Shown here piece after piece: positions 34,136-42,396 of a DNA stretch of 64,000 nt. Where the stretch lies: NCBI RefSeq assembly GCF_008086045.1, contig NZ_VSEY01000022.1, positions 62,001 to 126,000 on the forward strand, given 5' to 3'. The DNA comes from Nonomuraea sp. PA05 (GTDB lineage: Bacteria; Actinomycetota; Actinomycetes; Streptosporangiales; Streptosporangiaceae). The position numbers and the translations under genes were made by a program. The notes below the pieces were generated by a model. The model was not told the origin of the DNA, ran no database searches, and worked only from the letters and a program-made list of their open reading frames with translations. How positions within the stretch are numbered: the first letter of the stretch is position 1; each line of letters starts with the position of its first letter.

Positions 34136-35411
34136 GGCTGAGCGACAGGTCGAGGAAGTGGGCCGAGCAGGAGATGCACGGGTCGTGGTTGCGGATGGCC
34201 CGCTCGCACAGCTCGGTGAGCTCAGGGACGGGCAGGTCGAGGCGGGGTTCGAGGAGGGCGCGCAGGTCGTTCTCGATGCGGGCCTGGTTCTGTGCGGTCG
34301 GGGGGACGATGTCGGCCGCGGCGATCAGGCCCTGTTCGTCGATGCGGTAGCGGTGGTAGAGGGTGCCGCGGGGGGCCTCGGAGGCGCCGTGCCCGGTGCC
34401 CGGCCGCGGGGTGACGGGCAGCGCGGGCTGGTCCGGGGGGACGTACCGGTCGATCAGGCGCAGTGCTTCCTCGCACGCGTGCACGATCTCCACGGCGCGC
34501 ACGATGATGCTGCGGAACGGGTTGCGGCACGCTCGTCCGAGTCCGGCGTCGGCGGCGGCGCGCAGGGCCAGGGGTGACAGCAGCGAGGCGTTGAGGGCGT
34601 AACGGGCCAGCGGGCCGGTGAGGTAGCCGGGGCTGCCGTCGAGGCGGGCGTGCAACGCGGTGGAGTGCCGCACCTGCTCCTCCACCACGTGACGCGGCCA
34701 GTCGCGGACCGGGAAGGCGGTGCCGTCGCTGACAGCGACGTCGCCGGACAGGATCGCGTACTCCGCGGGATGGCGCAGCGCCAGGAACCGGTAGTCGTGC
34801 TCCACGTCGGGGAAGTCGAAGCCGCTGACCCACTCGACGGTGTCGAGCGCCGCGCGCAGGGCCTGCTGGAGGCGCCCGGCGAGCGGCGTGAGGTCGGCGG
34901 GCGCCCGGTAGAAGCCGCCCAGCCGCACGTTGATCGGGTGGATGGCGCGCCCGCCGACGGCCGCGACCAGCTCGTTGCCCGCCTTCTTCAACGCCAGTCC
35001 GCGCTCGACCGCCGGGCGGTGGTCGGCGGCCATGGCCACGCCGCTGGGGTAGCCGAGGAAGTCGGGGGCGTGCAGCAGGTAGATGTGCAGGGCGTGCGAC
35101 TCGATCCACTCGCCGTAGTAGAGCAGCAGGCGCAGGTCGCGCAGCGGGCCTTCGACGGTGACGCCGCAGGCGGACTCCAGGGCTTGGCAGGCGCTCATCT
35201 GGTAGGCGACCGGGCAGATGCCGCAGATGCGGGCGGTGATGTCGGGCGGCTCGGTGTGGTCGCGGCCGCGCAGCAGCGCCTCGAAGAACCGGGGCGGCTC
35301 GTAGATCTTGAGTTGCAGGTCGGTGATGCGGCCGTCGCGGGCATGGACGAGCAGCGCGCCCTCGCCCTCCACTCGGGTCAGGCCGCCCACGCGGATGGTC
35401 TTATGCGTCAC
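34128..35411 (-). CDS. hyhL: NiFe hydrogenase large subunit (group 3b type)
   Basis: A 427-residue catalytic subunit. The two nickel-binding CxxC motifs are RICGICP (Cys63, Cys66) and DPCISCSAHF (Cys412, Cys415), with Glu15 in RVEGEG. The C-terminus after His418 is the nine-residue peptide FLDLSLSHD, expected to be cut off by the neighbouring protease. The four-subunit operon and the lack of a membrane anchor place it with cytosolic NADP-linked, group 3b enzymes that produce or consume H2 reversibly. The ATG at 35411 overlaps the small subunit gene. Confidence 0.95.
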   Translation of the reverse strand: MTHKTIRVGGLTRVEGEGALLVHARDGRITDLQLKIYEPPRFFEALLRGRDHTEPPDITARICGICPVAYQMSACQALESACGVTVEGPLRDLRLLLYYGEWIESHALHIYLLHAPDFLGYPSGVAMAADHRPAVERGLALKKAGNELVAAVGGRAIHPINVRLGGFYRAPADLTPLAGRLQQALRAALDTVEWVSGFDFPDVEHDYRFLALRHPAEYAILSGDVAVSDGTAFPVRDWPRHVVEEQVRHSTALHARLDGSPGYLTGPLARYALNASLLSPLALRAAADAGLGRACRNPFRSIIVRAVEIVHACEEALRLIDRYVPPDQPALPVTPRPGTGHGASEAPRGTLYHRYRIDEQGLIAAADIVPPTAQNQARIENDLRALLEPRLDLPVPELTELCERAIRNHDPCISCSAHFLDLSLSHD

Positions 35412-36150
35412 TGCTGCCTCCGAAGGAGGTGACGTTGAAGGTGCGGTAGACGCGGCGCAGCTCGTCGTCGTTCATGCCGGCGGCGCGCAGGCGTGCGTTG
35501 AGCGCGGCCGCGTTCGGGCTCTCCATGGGGCCGAAGCAGCCGAAGCAGCCGCGGTTGAAGGCCGGGCAGAGCGCGCCGCAGCCGGCCTGGGTGACCGGGC
35601 CGAGGCACGGGGTGCCGTGCGCGACCAGCACGCACGGGTTGCCGCGGGCCTTGCACTCGACGCAGACGCTGTGCGCGGGCACCACGGGCCGCCGCCCGGC
35701 CAGGAACGCGCCGATGACCTCCAGGAGCTGGCGTTTGTCGATGGGGCAGCCGCGCAGCTCGAAATCGACGGGCACGTGCGCGGAGATCGGGGTCGAGTGC
35801 TCCAGAGTCTGGATGTAGCCGGGACGGGCGTAGACGACGGAGGCGAACTCGCGCACGTCGGCCAGATTGCGCAGAGCTTGGACGCCGCCGGAGGTGGCGC
35901 ACGCCCCGATGGTCACCAGGTGCTTCGACACCCGGCGGACATGCTTGATCCGCTCCAGATCGCCGGGAGTCGTGATCGACCCCTCCACGAGTGACAGATC
36001 GTACGAGCCTCCGCCCCGGGCGCTGGAGGCTTCGAGGAAGTAGGCGATGTCGACGTTCGCGGCGACGGACAGCAGCTCGTCCTCGCAGTCGAGCAGGGTG
36101 AGCTGGCAGCCGTCACAGGAGGCGAACTTCCACACGGCGAGTCTGTTCAC
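35401..36150 (-). CDS. hyhS: NiFe hydrogenase small subunit (group 3b type)
   Basis: A 249-residue iron-sulphur subunit starting at a GTG (36148-36150) that overlaps the stop of the diaphorase subunit gene; GGAGGTGA is upstream. The proximal cluster motif CDGCQLTLLDCED is near residue 13, with GACATSGG and RGCPIDKRQLLE following. The C-terminal cysteines (VCVECKARGNPCVL, CGALCPAFNRGCFGCFG) bind further clusters. There is no twin-arginine signal, so the enzyme is cytosolic. It passes electrons from the NiFe site to the FAD subunit. Confidence 0.95.
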   Translation of the reverse strand: MNRLAVWKFASCDGCQLTLLDCEDELLSVAANVDIAYFLEASSARGGGSYDLSLVEGSITTPGDLERIKHVRRVSKHLVTIGACATSGGVQALRNLADVREFASVVYARPGYIQTLEHSTPISAHVPVDFELRGCPIDKRQLLEVIGAFLAGRRPVVPAHSVCVECKARGNPCVLVAHGTPCLGPVTQAGCGALCPAFNRGCFGCFGPMESPNAAALNARLRAAGMNDDELRRVYRTFNVTSFGGSSDA

Positions 36151-36950
36151 AGCTGTTTCACCTCCAGCAGATCGGCCACCCGGTCGTAGGTGAGCACGGG
36201 CCCGTCGAGACAGGTGAACAAGGGGCCGAGCTGGCAGTGGCCGCACCGGCCGATGCCGCACTTCATGTTGCGCTCCAGCGACAGCACGATGCGCCCGGCG
36301 GGCACGCCGCGCCGCAGCAGCTCCTGCGCGGTGGCGCGCATCATGACCTCGGGGCCGCAGACGAACGCGTAGGTGCGGGCCGGCTCGAACACGATCCGGC
36401 CGACGAGCTTGGTGATCAGCCCGGTCGGGCCCTTCCACGCCCGGTCGGGATGGTCCACGGTCACCTGGACGTCGAAGTCGCGTCCCCAGCGGGCCAGCTC
36501 ACGCGGGTAGATCAACGTGGCGGGCGTCCGGGTGCCGGCGATCAGGCTGATCCGGCCGTACCGGGAGCCGTGCGCGGCCAGCTCGCGGATCACCGGCCGC
36601 AACGGCGCCAGGCCCAGCCCGCCGGCGGCCACGACCACGTCCATGCCGTGTGCCCGGGCAAGATCCCAGTGGGTGCCGAACGGGCCGCGTACCCCGATGA
36701 CGTCACCGCGCCTGGCCCGGCACAACGCCCGGCTCACCGCACCGACCGCCCGGACGGTCTGCACGTAGCCGCCGGAGCGGGCATGGCCGCTGATGGAGAT
36801 GGGGATCTCGCCGACGCCGGGGGCGTACAGCATGGTGAACTGGCCGGGAAGGAACGGCGGGCACGCGCCCTGCACCGGCTCCAACGTGAGGGTGACCGTG
36901 TCCGCCCGATCCGGGCGGCGCGAGCGCACGCGGTACGGGGACGGGATCAT
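36147..36950 (-). CDS. hyhG: Hydrogenase diaphorase subunit, FAD/NAD(P)-binding (gamma)
   Basis: A 267-residue ferredoxin-reductase-like protein: FAD-binding part PFLPGQFTMLYAPGVGEIPI and ISISGH, NAD(P)-binding VVVAAGGLGLAPLRPVI, and the C-terminal CGPEVMMRATA then MKCGIGRCGHCQLGPLFTC, a 2Fe-2S motif as in dihydroorotate dehydrogenase subunit PyrK and hydrogenase gamma subunits. It exchanges electrons between NAD(P)H and the hydrogenase clusters. The start at 36950 overlaps the upstream gene at ATGA. Confidence 0.94.
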   Translation of the reverse strand: MIPSPYRVRSRRPDRADTVTLTLEPVQGACPPFLPGQFTMLYAPGVGEIPISISGHARSGGYVQTVRAVGAVSRALCRARRGDVIGVRGPFGTHWDLARAHGMDVVVAAGGLGLAPLRPVIRELAAHGSRYGRISLIAGTRTPATLIYPRELARWGRDFDVQVTVDHPDRAWKGPTGLITKLVGRIVFEPARTYAFVCGPEVMMRATAQELLRRGVPAGRIVLSLERNMKCGIGRCGHCQLGPLFTCLDGPVLTYDRVADLLEVKQL

Positions 36951-38017
36951 CGCAGGCGCTCCAGCTCTTCGGTGATGTCGATGCCGGCCGGGCACCAGGT
37001 GACGCACCGGCCGCAGCCGACGCAGCCGTAGGTGCCGAACTGGTCCACCCAGGTGGAGAACTTGTGGGTGAGCCACTGCCGGTAGCGGGCGGCCCCGGAC
37101 GAGCGCACGGGGGCACCGCCCAGCTCGGAGAAGTCCAGGGTGAAGCAGGAGTCCCAGCGTTCGGAGCGTTCGGCGGTGCCGTCGGCCAGGTCGGTGCCGT
37201 CCTCGACGGTGACGCAGAAGCAGGTGGGGCACACCATGGTGCAGTTGGCGCAGGTCAGGCAGCGGGAGGCGATCTCTTCCCAGACGGGTGACTCGCGCCG
37301 TTCGACCAGCCGCTCCTTGACGCCGTCGAGATCGACGCGGCGGCCCATCCGGTCGGCGGCGTTCATACTGACCTCGCGGGCGGCTGCCCGGTCGGCGTCG
37401 TCGGCGGGGTGCGACGGCAGCGCGGCCATCAGTTCCTCGCCGCGTTCGCTGCCCGGCTCCGCCAGGAACCGGTGCGGGCCGGTCAGCTCGGTGAGGGCGA
37501 GATCGAAGCCGGAGGTGGCGCGCGGGCCGGTGCCCATGGAGGCACAGAAGCAGGTCCCGCCCGGCACCGCGCAGTTGACGGCGATCAGGAACAGCGCCTT
37601 CCGGCGTTCGCGGTAGGCCTCGTCCGGATACCGGCCGCCCAGGAACACCCGGTCCTGCACGGCCAGCGCGGCCAGATCGCAGGCCCGCACGCCCAGCAGC
37701 GCCACCTTCGGGGCCTCCGCTGGAGCCTGCTCGGGCACGCCGTCCCGCATCCGGAACAGAACCGAGCGGGGCGGATGCGTGTAGCGCTTGACCGCATCGG
37801 GGCTCGCAGCGAACCCGAACACGAGCTTGCCGCGCTCATGCAGGCGGTACACGCCCGGCGCCTGCTCGTCGCTCCATCCCTCGGGCAGGTCGGCGGCGGT
37901 CCCCAGTTCGGCGAAACGGATCACGCCGTCGTGGACGGTCGGGCCCACGACGGCGTACCCACGCTCGCGCAACGCCGCGATCAGCGGGTCCAGCGAGTCG
38001 AGAACGGCGGGCTTCAT
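36947..38017 (-). CDS. hyhB: Hydrogenase 4Fe-4S electron-transfer subunit (beta)
   Basis: A 356-residue protein. The C-terminal part has two 4Fe-4S motifs, CLTCANCTMVCP and CVGCGRCVTWCP. The N-terminal 220 residues carry LLGVRACDLAALAVQDRVFL and CAVPGGTCFCASMGTG, typical of the SHI/SHII beta subunit. It relays electrons in the cytosolic heterotetramer. The start lies 1 bp after the stop of the CBS-BON gene, which therefore leads the operon. A decayed 110-bp copy of its two ends lies at 42981-43090. Confidence 0.94.
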   Translation of the reverse strand: MKPAVLDSLDPLIAALRERGYAVVGPTVHDGVIRFAELGTAADLPEGWSDEQAPGVYRLHERGKLVFGFAASPDAVKRYTHPPRSVLFRMRDGVPEQAPAEAPKVALLGVRACDLAALAVQDRVFLGGRYPDEAYRERRKALFLIAVNCAVPGGTCFCASMGTGPRATSGFDLALTELTGPHRFLAEPGSERGEELMAALPSHPADDADRAAAREVSMNAADRMGRRVDLDGVKERLVERRESPVWEEIASRCLTCANCTMVCPTCFCVTVEDGTDLADGTAERSERWDSCFTLDFSELGGAPVRSSGAARYRQWLTHKFSTWVDQFGTYGCVGCGRCVTWCPAGIDITEELERLR

Positions 38018-38018
38018 G

Positions 38019-38705
38019 TCACGCTCCGCGCGGCGTGGGCACGTGGTCGTCCTGCCTCCAGTTGAGCTGGTCCACGACGTCCACCACGCCGTTGACGCGA
38101 TGCGTCATGCGCACGGCGATGGCCGCCTCGGAGCGGCGCTCGATCCACCCGGACAGCGTCACGACGCCTTGCCGGACGTTCACCTGGACGTCGCCGGTGC
38201 TCATCCACAGGGTGCGGTCGAGGATGTCGTCGCGCACGTCGGCGGCGATCTCCTCGTCGGAGCGCAGGAACAGCTTGACCAGGTCGCGGCGGCTGACGAT
38301 GCCCACCAGGCGGCCGTTGTAGTCGACGACCGCGAGCCGTTTGACGTCGCGCTCGTCCATGAGGCGGGCGGCCTCGATCGCGGAGGCCTTGGCGGAGATG
38401 CTGACGGCGGGGCGGGTCATCAGCTCGGCGGCGATGTCGCCACCGGCCTTCCGTCTGCTGTCGGGGTGGCGCATGCGGGCGCGCAGCGGCGGCCGGTAGC
38501 CCTCGCGGTAGAACTGCTCGCGGAACTCCTCCTTGCGCAGCAGGTCGGCCTCGGACACCATGCCGAGGACGTGATTGTCGTCGTCGGTGACCGGCACGGC
38601 GCTGATGCCGCCGGCGATGAGCGTCTCGGCGATCTCCTTGAACGGGGTGGCGGCGGATACGGTGACGACCTTCTCCGTCATCACGTCCGCGACGGTCATG
38701 CGCAT
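38019..38705 (-). CDS. CBS-pair plus BON protein, first gene of hydrogenase operon
   Basis: A 228-residue protein: CBS 1 (TVADVMTEKVVTVSAATPFK, then GISAVPVTDDDNHVLGMVSE), a basic linker with REGYRPPLRARMRH, CBS 2 (KRLAVVDYNGRLVGIVSRRD) and a BON domain (VNVRQGVVTLSGWIERRSEA). The ATG at 38705 is chosen because GAGGAGG lies just upstream and the promoter box ends 55 bases away; an upstream in-frame ATG at 38756 would overlap the promoter. Its junction with the hydrogenase beta gene is 1 bp, so it may tune hydrogenase to adenylate levels, which is inference. Confidence 0.92.
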   Translation of the reverse strand: MRMTVADVMTEKVVTVSAATPFKEIAETLIAGGISAVPVTDDDNHVLGMVSEADLLRKEEFREQFYREGYRPPLRARMRHPDSRRKAGGDIAAELMTRPAVSISAKASAIEAARLMDERDVKRLAVVDYNGRLVGIVSRRDLVKLFLRSDEEIAADVRDDILDRTLWMSTGDVQVNVRQGVVTLSGWIERRSEAAIAVRMTHRVNGVVDVVDQLNWRQDDHVPTPRGA

Positions 38706-38730
38706 GACAGCCTCCTCATCGGTTACCTTC

Positions 38731-38773
38731 ACCACACCTCGTTCGAGCGGCGCCACTCAGAGGCGAAGGTCCC
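38731..38773 (-). promoter_or_regulatory. DevR-type box and -10-like element for CBS-BON/hydrogenase operon
   Basis: Read leftward, GGGACCTTCGCCTC (38760-38773), then TGTGGT (38731-38736) after 23 bases, followed by GAAGG. The operon starts at 38705. Confidence 0.65.
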
Positions 38774-38873
38774 GAACAGGTCCGTCGTTGGTCAGCACCG
38801 GCGGGGCGGCGGCCGCCGGGTTCTCCGTGTTCGCCATGGCGCCATTCCTGTCGCGCCCTCTGTCGCCGCGATG

Positions 38874-38916
38874 AGGACGAACGACTCTAAACCCGGTGCC
38901 TGAGGGATCCCATGCT
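38874..38916 (+). promoter_or_regulatory. DevR-type box and -10-like element for GAF gene
   Basis: AGGACGAACGACTC (38874-38887) has a poor second arm, but CATGCT (38911-38916), followed by GGGG, sits exactly 23 bases downstream. The gene starts at 38938. With 38731-38773 it makes a divergent regulated region. Confidence 0.5.
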
Positions 38917-38937
38917 GGGGGCGAGGCGGTGAGGGCG

Positions 38938-39417
38938 ATGGCGGATCGAACGATCAGACGGTTGCGCAAGCTGATCACGGAGTTGTCCCGGAACGACGCC
39001 GACAAGTTGCTGGAAGAGATCGTGCAGGTGGCGGCCGACATCTGCGCTGTCGAGCACGCCGGGGTGATGGAGATCGACGCGGTGCAGGGCGTGGCGCGCC
39101 CGGTGCATGTGCGGGCCGCGGAGGGCGATCAGCCGCAGGTGCTCGCCCGGCTGGCGGCCGGCGATATCCTTCCCGCCTCCGCGGCCCAGGAGCCCGTACG
39201 CAGGTGGATCGGTGAGTGGTGCGTGCTCAGCGCGCCGATGCCCGTGACGACGCGGAGCCAGGCCGTCATCTGGGTGGCGGGCAGGGCCTTCGACGAGCAC
39301 GACGAGGAACTGCTGGTCAGGTTCGCCACGGCGGCCGCCCGGGCGCTGGAGGCGCATCGCGATGTGGAGACGGCGGTGCGGATGCTCCGCGGGGTGCACG
39401 CGTTCTCCGAGACCTGA
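38938..39417 (+). CDS. Stand-alone GAF-domain protein
   Basis: A 159-residue protein: a helical start (RTIRRLRKLITELSRNDADK), then a GAF-like fold (EIVQVAADICAVEHAGVMEI, SQAVIWVAGRAFDEHDEELL) and a final helix. There is no kinase, GGDEF or output domain. GAF domains of this general type form the sensor part of DevS/DosT, but the heme-ligating residue cannot be judged here. It could be a free sensor or regulator. It is divergent from the hydrogenase operon. The ATG at 38938 is preceded by GAGGCGGTGAGGG. Confidence 0.75.
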   Translation: MADRTIRRLRKLITELSRNDADKLLEEIVQVAADICAVEHAGVMEIDAVQGVARPVHVRAAEGDQPQVLARLAAGDILPASAAQEPVRRWIGEWCVLSAPMPVTTRSQAVIWVAGRAFDEHDEELLVRFATAAARALEAHRDVETAVRMLRGVHAFSET

Positions 39418-39680
39418 ACCTGAGAACTCGGTTCGTGACGGCGTCGATCAACCGTGGGCGAAGCACCGAGTATTTGGAGATGAGACAGGACCTTCTGGTG
39501 TCAGCGCGGCCATCGCCTGTCGGCCCTTCGTCACGCCCATGGGGTGACAGGTAATCCCTCACCTCAGGAGAAAGATCCTTGGCCAGAACCAGAGCCTGGG
39601 CGGACTGACCTCTTCCGGGCCCCGTGACCTCGCGGAGCTTCGCTGCGTGATCGGAGCCCCCGCCGGTCCGGCTGGACGCT
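39418..39680. other. Intergenic region, no gene recognised
   Basis: The minus strand has an open stretch (LVLAKDLSPEVRDYLSPHGR) that is not recognisable as any family. Nothing else was found before the inverted repeat at 39681. Confidence 0.4.
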
Positions 39681-39706
39681 GTAGGCTGTATATATAGACA
39701 GCCTAC
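39681..39706. promoter_or_regulatory. 9-bp inverted repeat around an AT-rich core
   Basis: GTAGGCTGT and its exact complement ACAGCCTAC flank ATATATAG. It is centred about 28 bases before the ATG at 39722 and contains a TATATA that could be the -10 hexamer, so a repressor bound here would block transcription. The TGT/ACA ends recall GntR- and PadR-type operators. No such regulator gene is nearby. Confidence 0.65.
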
Positions 39707-39721
39707 GCATAGGAGGTGGCG

Positions 39722-40168
39722 ATGGCCCGCTCCGCTACCGCCCCATGGCGTCATCTCCTCGTCGGCCTGCACGTCATCTCCTCCGTGGGATGGATGGCGT
39801 TCGCGCTCGCGCTGGTAGTGCTGCTGTCGCACGCCACACGTACAGGAGACGCCCACGCGTACCGCATGGCCGACCTGCTCGACGACGACATCCTCCTGCA
39901 CTTCGCCAACGCTGCGGCCTTCTCCGGCCTCATGCTCGCGGGCATGACCCGCTGGGGGTACACGCGTCACTGGTGGGTTCTGCTGAAGTTCGTCATGACG
40001 CTGTGCCAGCTGTACGCCGGGATTTTCATCCTCGGCACACAACTGGACGGGCTCGCCGCGGGAAGCCAGAGGTCCGCCACCGGCGTCACCGTCGCCACCG
40101 GCCTGATGGCGTCCGCACTGGCGTTCCAGGCCTGGCTGTCGGTCGCCAAACCGTCATCGACTACCTGA
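39722..40168 (+). CDS. DUF2269-like membrane protein
   Basis: A 148-residue protein with four hydrophobic segments: LLVGLHVISSVGWMAFALAL, then LHFANAAAFSGLMLAGM, WWVLLKFVMTLCQLYAGIFI and VTVATGLMASALAFQAW. His16 in the first segment and the overall layout resemble the DUF2269 group of small integral membrane proteins. The ATG has AGGAGGTGG upstream. Control is by the operator-like repeat at 39681 and not by a DevR-type box. Confidence 0.7.
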   Translation: MARSATAPWRHLLVGLHVISSVGWMAFALALVVLLSHATRTGDAHAYRMADLLDDDILLHFANAAAFSGLMLAGMTRWGYTRHWWVLLKFVMTLCQLYAGIFILGTQLDGLAAGSQRSATGVTVATGLMASALAFQAWLSVAKPSSTT

Positions 40169-40323
40169 CGGCCACGTTCGTGTTCGGCCACCCCGCGCCC
40201 CTCCTCACCGTCCTGACCGTGCTCGGCTATCCCATCTGGCGGGCCCTGCGCGGGACCGCCCGGTGACGAGGGGGCCGAGCGCGGCCGCACCTGCCCGTCA
40301 CCACCTGCCCCGCGCCCACGCCG

Positions 40324-40665
40324 TCACCGGCCCGGCGGCCACATGGTCAGGTAGGTGGGTACGACGATCAGGAAGTAACCGGCGCCCACCGCCAGCAGGG
40401 TCAGTATCGGCCCGAGAAACGACGTTCCGCCCAGGACCAGTGCCGCGCCGGAGAGCAGCCCGGCCCAGACGACCAGCGACCCGGTCAGGTACAGCCGCAC
40501 ATCATCGTGGCCCGGCAGCGCGAGCCCGATGACGCTGCCCGCCGCGAGCAACGGGATCATCGAGCCGAACACATCCGGTTGGCTGCGCAGGAGGAGCCCG
40601 ACGCCGGCCCACATGCCGACCCAGGCGACCGCGGACCCGATCTGGTGAAGACGTTGCGGTGACAT
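40324..40665 (-). CDS. Small membrane protein of unknown function
   Basis: About 113 residues with four hydrophobic segments, e.g. IGSAVAWVGMWAGVGLLL, IPLLAAGSVIGLALPG, LTGSLVVWAGLLSGAALVLG and LTLLAVGAGYFLIVVPTYL. The ATG at 40665 is the simplest start; a TTG at 40698, overlapping the previous gene's stop, would add 11 residues. It follows the DUF4389 gene closely and is probably in the same transcript. Confidence 0.6.
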   Translation of the reverse strand: MSPQRLHQIGSAVAWVGMWAGVGLLLRSQPDVFGSMIPLLAAGSVIGLALPGHDDVRLYLTGSLVVWAGLLSGAALVLGGTSFLGPILTLLAVGAGYFLIVVPTYLTMWPPGR

Positions 40666-40694
40666 GGTGATCACGTCCAGGTTCACGCCAGAGT

Positions 40695-42080
40695 TCAAGG
40701 TGTGGGCGCACGTCGCGCCGGTCCGGGGGCGGGAGCGGCGGCCAGGCGGATCCCGGCCAGGACGAGCCCGGTCCCGGCGGACAGCAGGATCACCGTGGCG
40801 ATCAACAGCCCCCAGGTCAGCCGGTACAGCCAGGGCAGCGTGGCGGCCACGGTGATGTCGGTCGTCACACCGGGTGAGCCGTCGGCGTTCATGATGACGG
40901 CGGCCCAGTCACCCGGCTGGATGTCCCACGTCAGCGATCCCGATCCGCTGGTCGCCCAGAAGGTCTCGGCGGCGGGAGCCGAGGCCGGGGCCGTGCCGGG
41001 GTGGTGGTCGTAGCGGGTCTCGCCGGGAGGGTAGGCCAGGTGGGTGATGCGCTCGTGGGCGACGCCGCCGAGGTAGGCGGTGACGTCGGCCTGGCGGGCG
41101 ATGCCGATGAACAGCGGCGTGCCGGTGGTCTCGATGCGGACGCGGCCGACGCTCTCGCGCAGGAACCGCACGCCCTGCCCGGCCACGGAGATCTGCTCGG
41201 TGGTCAGGGCGTAGGCAGGGGTGGACACGCGTCCGGCCGGGGTGCTGATGAACCCGGCGCTGTCACGTGTCCCGTCCAGCAGGGCCGTTCCCGTGGTGGT
41301 GGCCGCGGTGGCGATCCCGGCGAAGGCGAGCAGCGCGCCCAGGGTGATGGCCACGACCGAGGCGGCGCCGTGCCGTACCGGGGAGCGGGCCGGGCGCGCG
41401 TCCATGCGCGGCAGCTCGTGACCGCCCTGTTCCAGCCGGAACGGCGGGTAGGCGTCGGTCATCAGGGCGGCGTACGCGGCCACTCTGAGCGACCATCGGT
41501 TCATGCCGATCACCAGGTCGTACAGCCCCTGCGGGTAGCGGCCGGTGAACAGCAGGAACAGGGCCGCGATGAGCACCAGCAGCCCGATCAGGCCGCCCCA
41601 GTCGAGCGTGTAGAGCACGCCGCCGCTGTCGTCGGGCAGGTCGCCGCGCCAGGAGATGACGCTGCCGCTGGTGAACAGGCCCACGATGAGGTAGTGCGGG
41701 ATGGCCAGCAGCCACCACTTGATCAGCACCAGCCCTCGGGAGAGGCGTTCGGGATAGTCGATGTCCAGCGTGGCCGGGTAGTCCGGGGCCGGTCCGAGCG
41801 TGAACGGCGGGTAGCGGTCGGTGCCCAGGGCGCCGTAGGTGTAGTAGGCCACCCGCCAGGTCCAGCGCAGCACGCCGAGGTTGAAGTCGAACAAGGCGCG
41901 CGGATACCGGCCGGTGAACAGGATCGCGAAGAACGCGATGACGGTGAGAACGCCGAAGGCGATCCACAGGAAGCCGAGCACGATGTAGTGGGGGATCGCC
42001 AGGAACCACTTGACGATCCACAGGCCCCGGCTGAGCGGCTCCTCGAGCCGGGCCTCCACCCGTACGGGATAGGTACTCAT
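40695..42080 (-). CDS. DUF4389-containing membrane protein
   Basis: A 461-residue protein. The N-terminal half contains two DUF4389 repeats (IVKWFLAIPHYIVLGFLWIA with FTGRYPRALFDFNLGVLRW, and LIKWWLLAIPHYLIVGLF with FTGRYPQGLYDLVIGMNRW), each with a pair of membrane segments. A fifth segment near residue 245 leads to an outside domain of about 170 residues, closed by a last segment WLYRLTWGLLIATVILLSAG. Function is unknown. The ATG lies only six bases after the -10-like hexamer, suggesting a leaderless mRNA. Confidence 0.85.
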   Translation of the reverse strand: MSTYPVRVEARLEEPLSRGLWIVKWFLAIPHYIVLGFLWIAFGVLTVIAFFAILFTGRYPRALFDFNLGVLRWTWRVAYYTYGALGTDRYPPFTLGPAPDYPATLDIDYPERLSRGLVLIKWWLLAIPHYLIVGLFTSGSVISWRGDLPDDSGGVLYTLDWGGLIGLLVLIAALFLLFTGRYPQGLYDLVIGMNRWSLRVAAYAALMTDAYPPFRLEQGGHELPRMDARPARSPVRHGAASVVAITLGALLAFAGIATAATTTGTALLDGTRDSAGFISTPAGRVSTPAYALTTEQISVAGQGVRFLRESVGRVRIETTGTPLFIGIARQADVTAYLGGVAHERITHLAYPPGETRYDHHPGTAPASAPAAETFWATSGSGSLTWDIQPGDWAAVIMNADGSPGVTTDITVAATLPWLYRLTWGLLIATVILLSAGTGLVLAGIRLAAAPAPGPARRAPTP

Positions 42081-42086
42081 TGACCC

Positions 42087-42129
42087 AGCGCATCACCGCG
42101 CCGAGCCGCCGACTGCGGGCGAAGGTCCT
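42087..42129 (-). promoter_or_regulatory. DevR-type box and -10-like element for DUF4389 gene
   Basis: Read leftward, AGGACCTTCGCCCG (42116-42129), then TGCGCT (42087-42092) after 23 bases. The start codon at 42080 follows within six bases. The box also abuts the small gene starting at 42131 on the other strand. Confidence 0.55.
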
Positions 42130-42130
42130 C

Positions 42131-42388
42131 ATGTCGTACGGAGATGGGCCTCGCTTCGACAGCAGGACGAACGGCTTTCCGGTGCGTGACTTCGTGGTCG
42201 GGAGGACCGGGTGGCGTTGGCTGGTGGCTCTGGGCGCCGCGGAGGTCGCGCTCACCACGGCCGCGGCGATGGATCTCTGCTTCCGCCCGGCAGCCGGGGT
42301 GCGCGGGCGCAAGGGGCTGTGGTGGCTGGGGATCTTCGTGCAGCCGGTCGGGCCCATCGCCTACCTCGTGTGGGGTCGGCGTCCGTGA
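42131..42388 (+). CDS. Small PLDc_N-like membrane protein, paralogue
   Basis: An 85-residue protein. The last 65 residues (LVALGAAEVALTTAAAMDLC, then GRKGLWWLGIFVQPVGPIAY) closely match the protein at 15193. The start at 42131 has GAAGG just upstream; an in-frame start at 42080 is also possible. It is divergent from the DUF4389 gene and may share its regulated region. Confidence 0.7.
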   Translation: MSYGDGPRFDSRTNGFPVRDFVVGRTGWRWLVALGAAEVALTTAAAMDLCFRPAAGVRGRKGLWWLGIFVQPVGPIAYLVWGRRP

Positions 42389-42396
42389 GGCCGGAC

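Noticed and set aside
40150..40266. A short frame ending LTVLTVLGYPIWRALRGTAR after the DUF2269-like gene
   Set aside because: No start codon or ribosome site. It may be the lost end of a longer membrane protein but the evidence is too thin.
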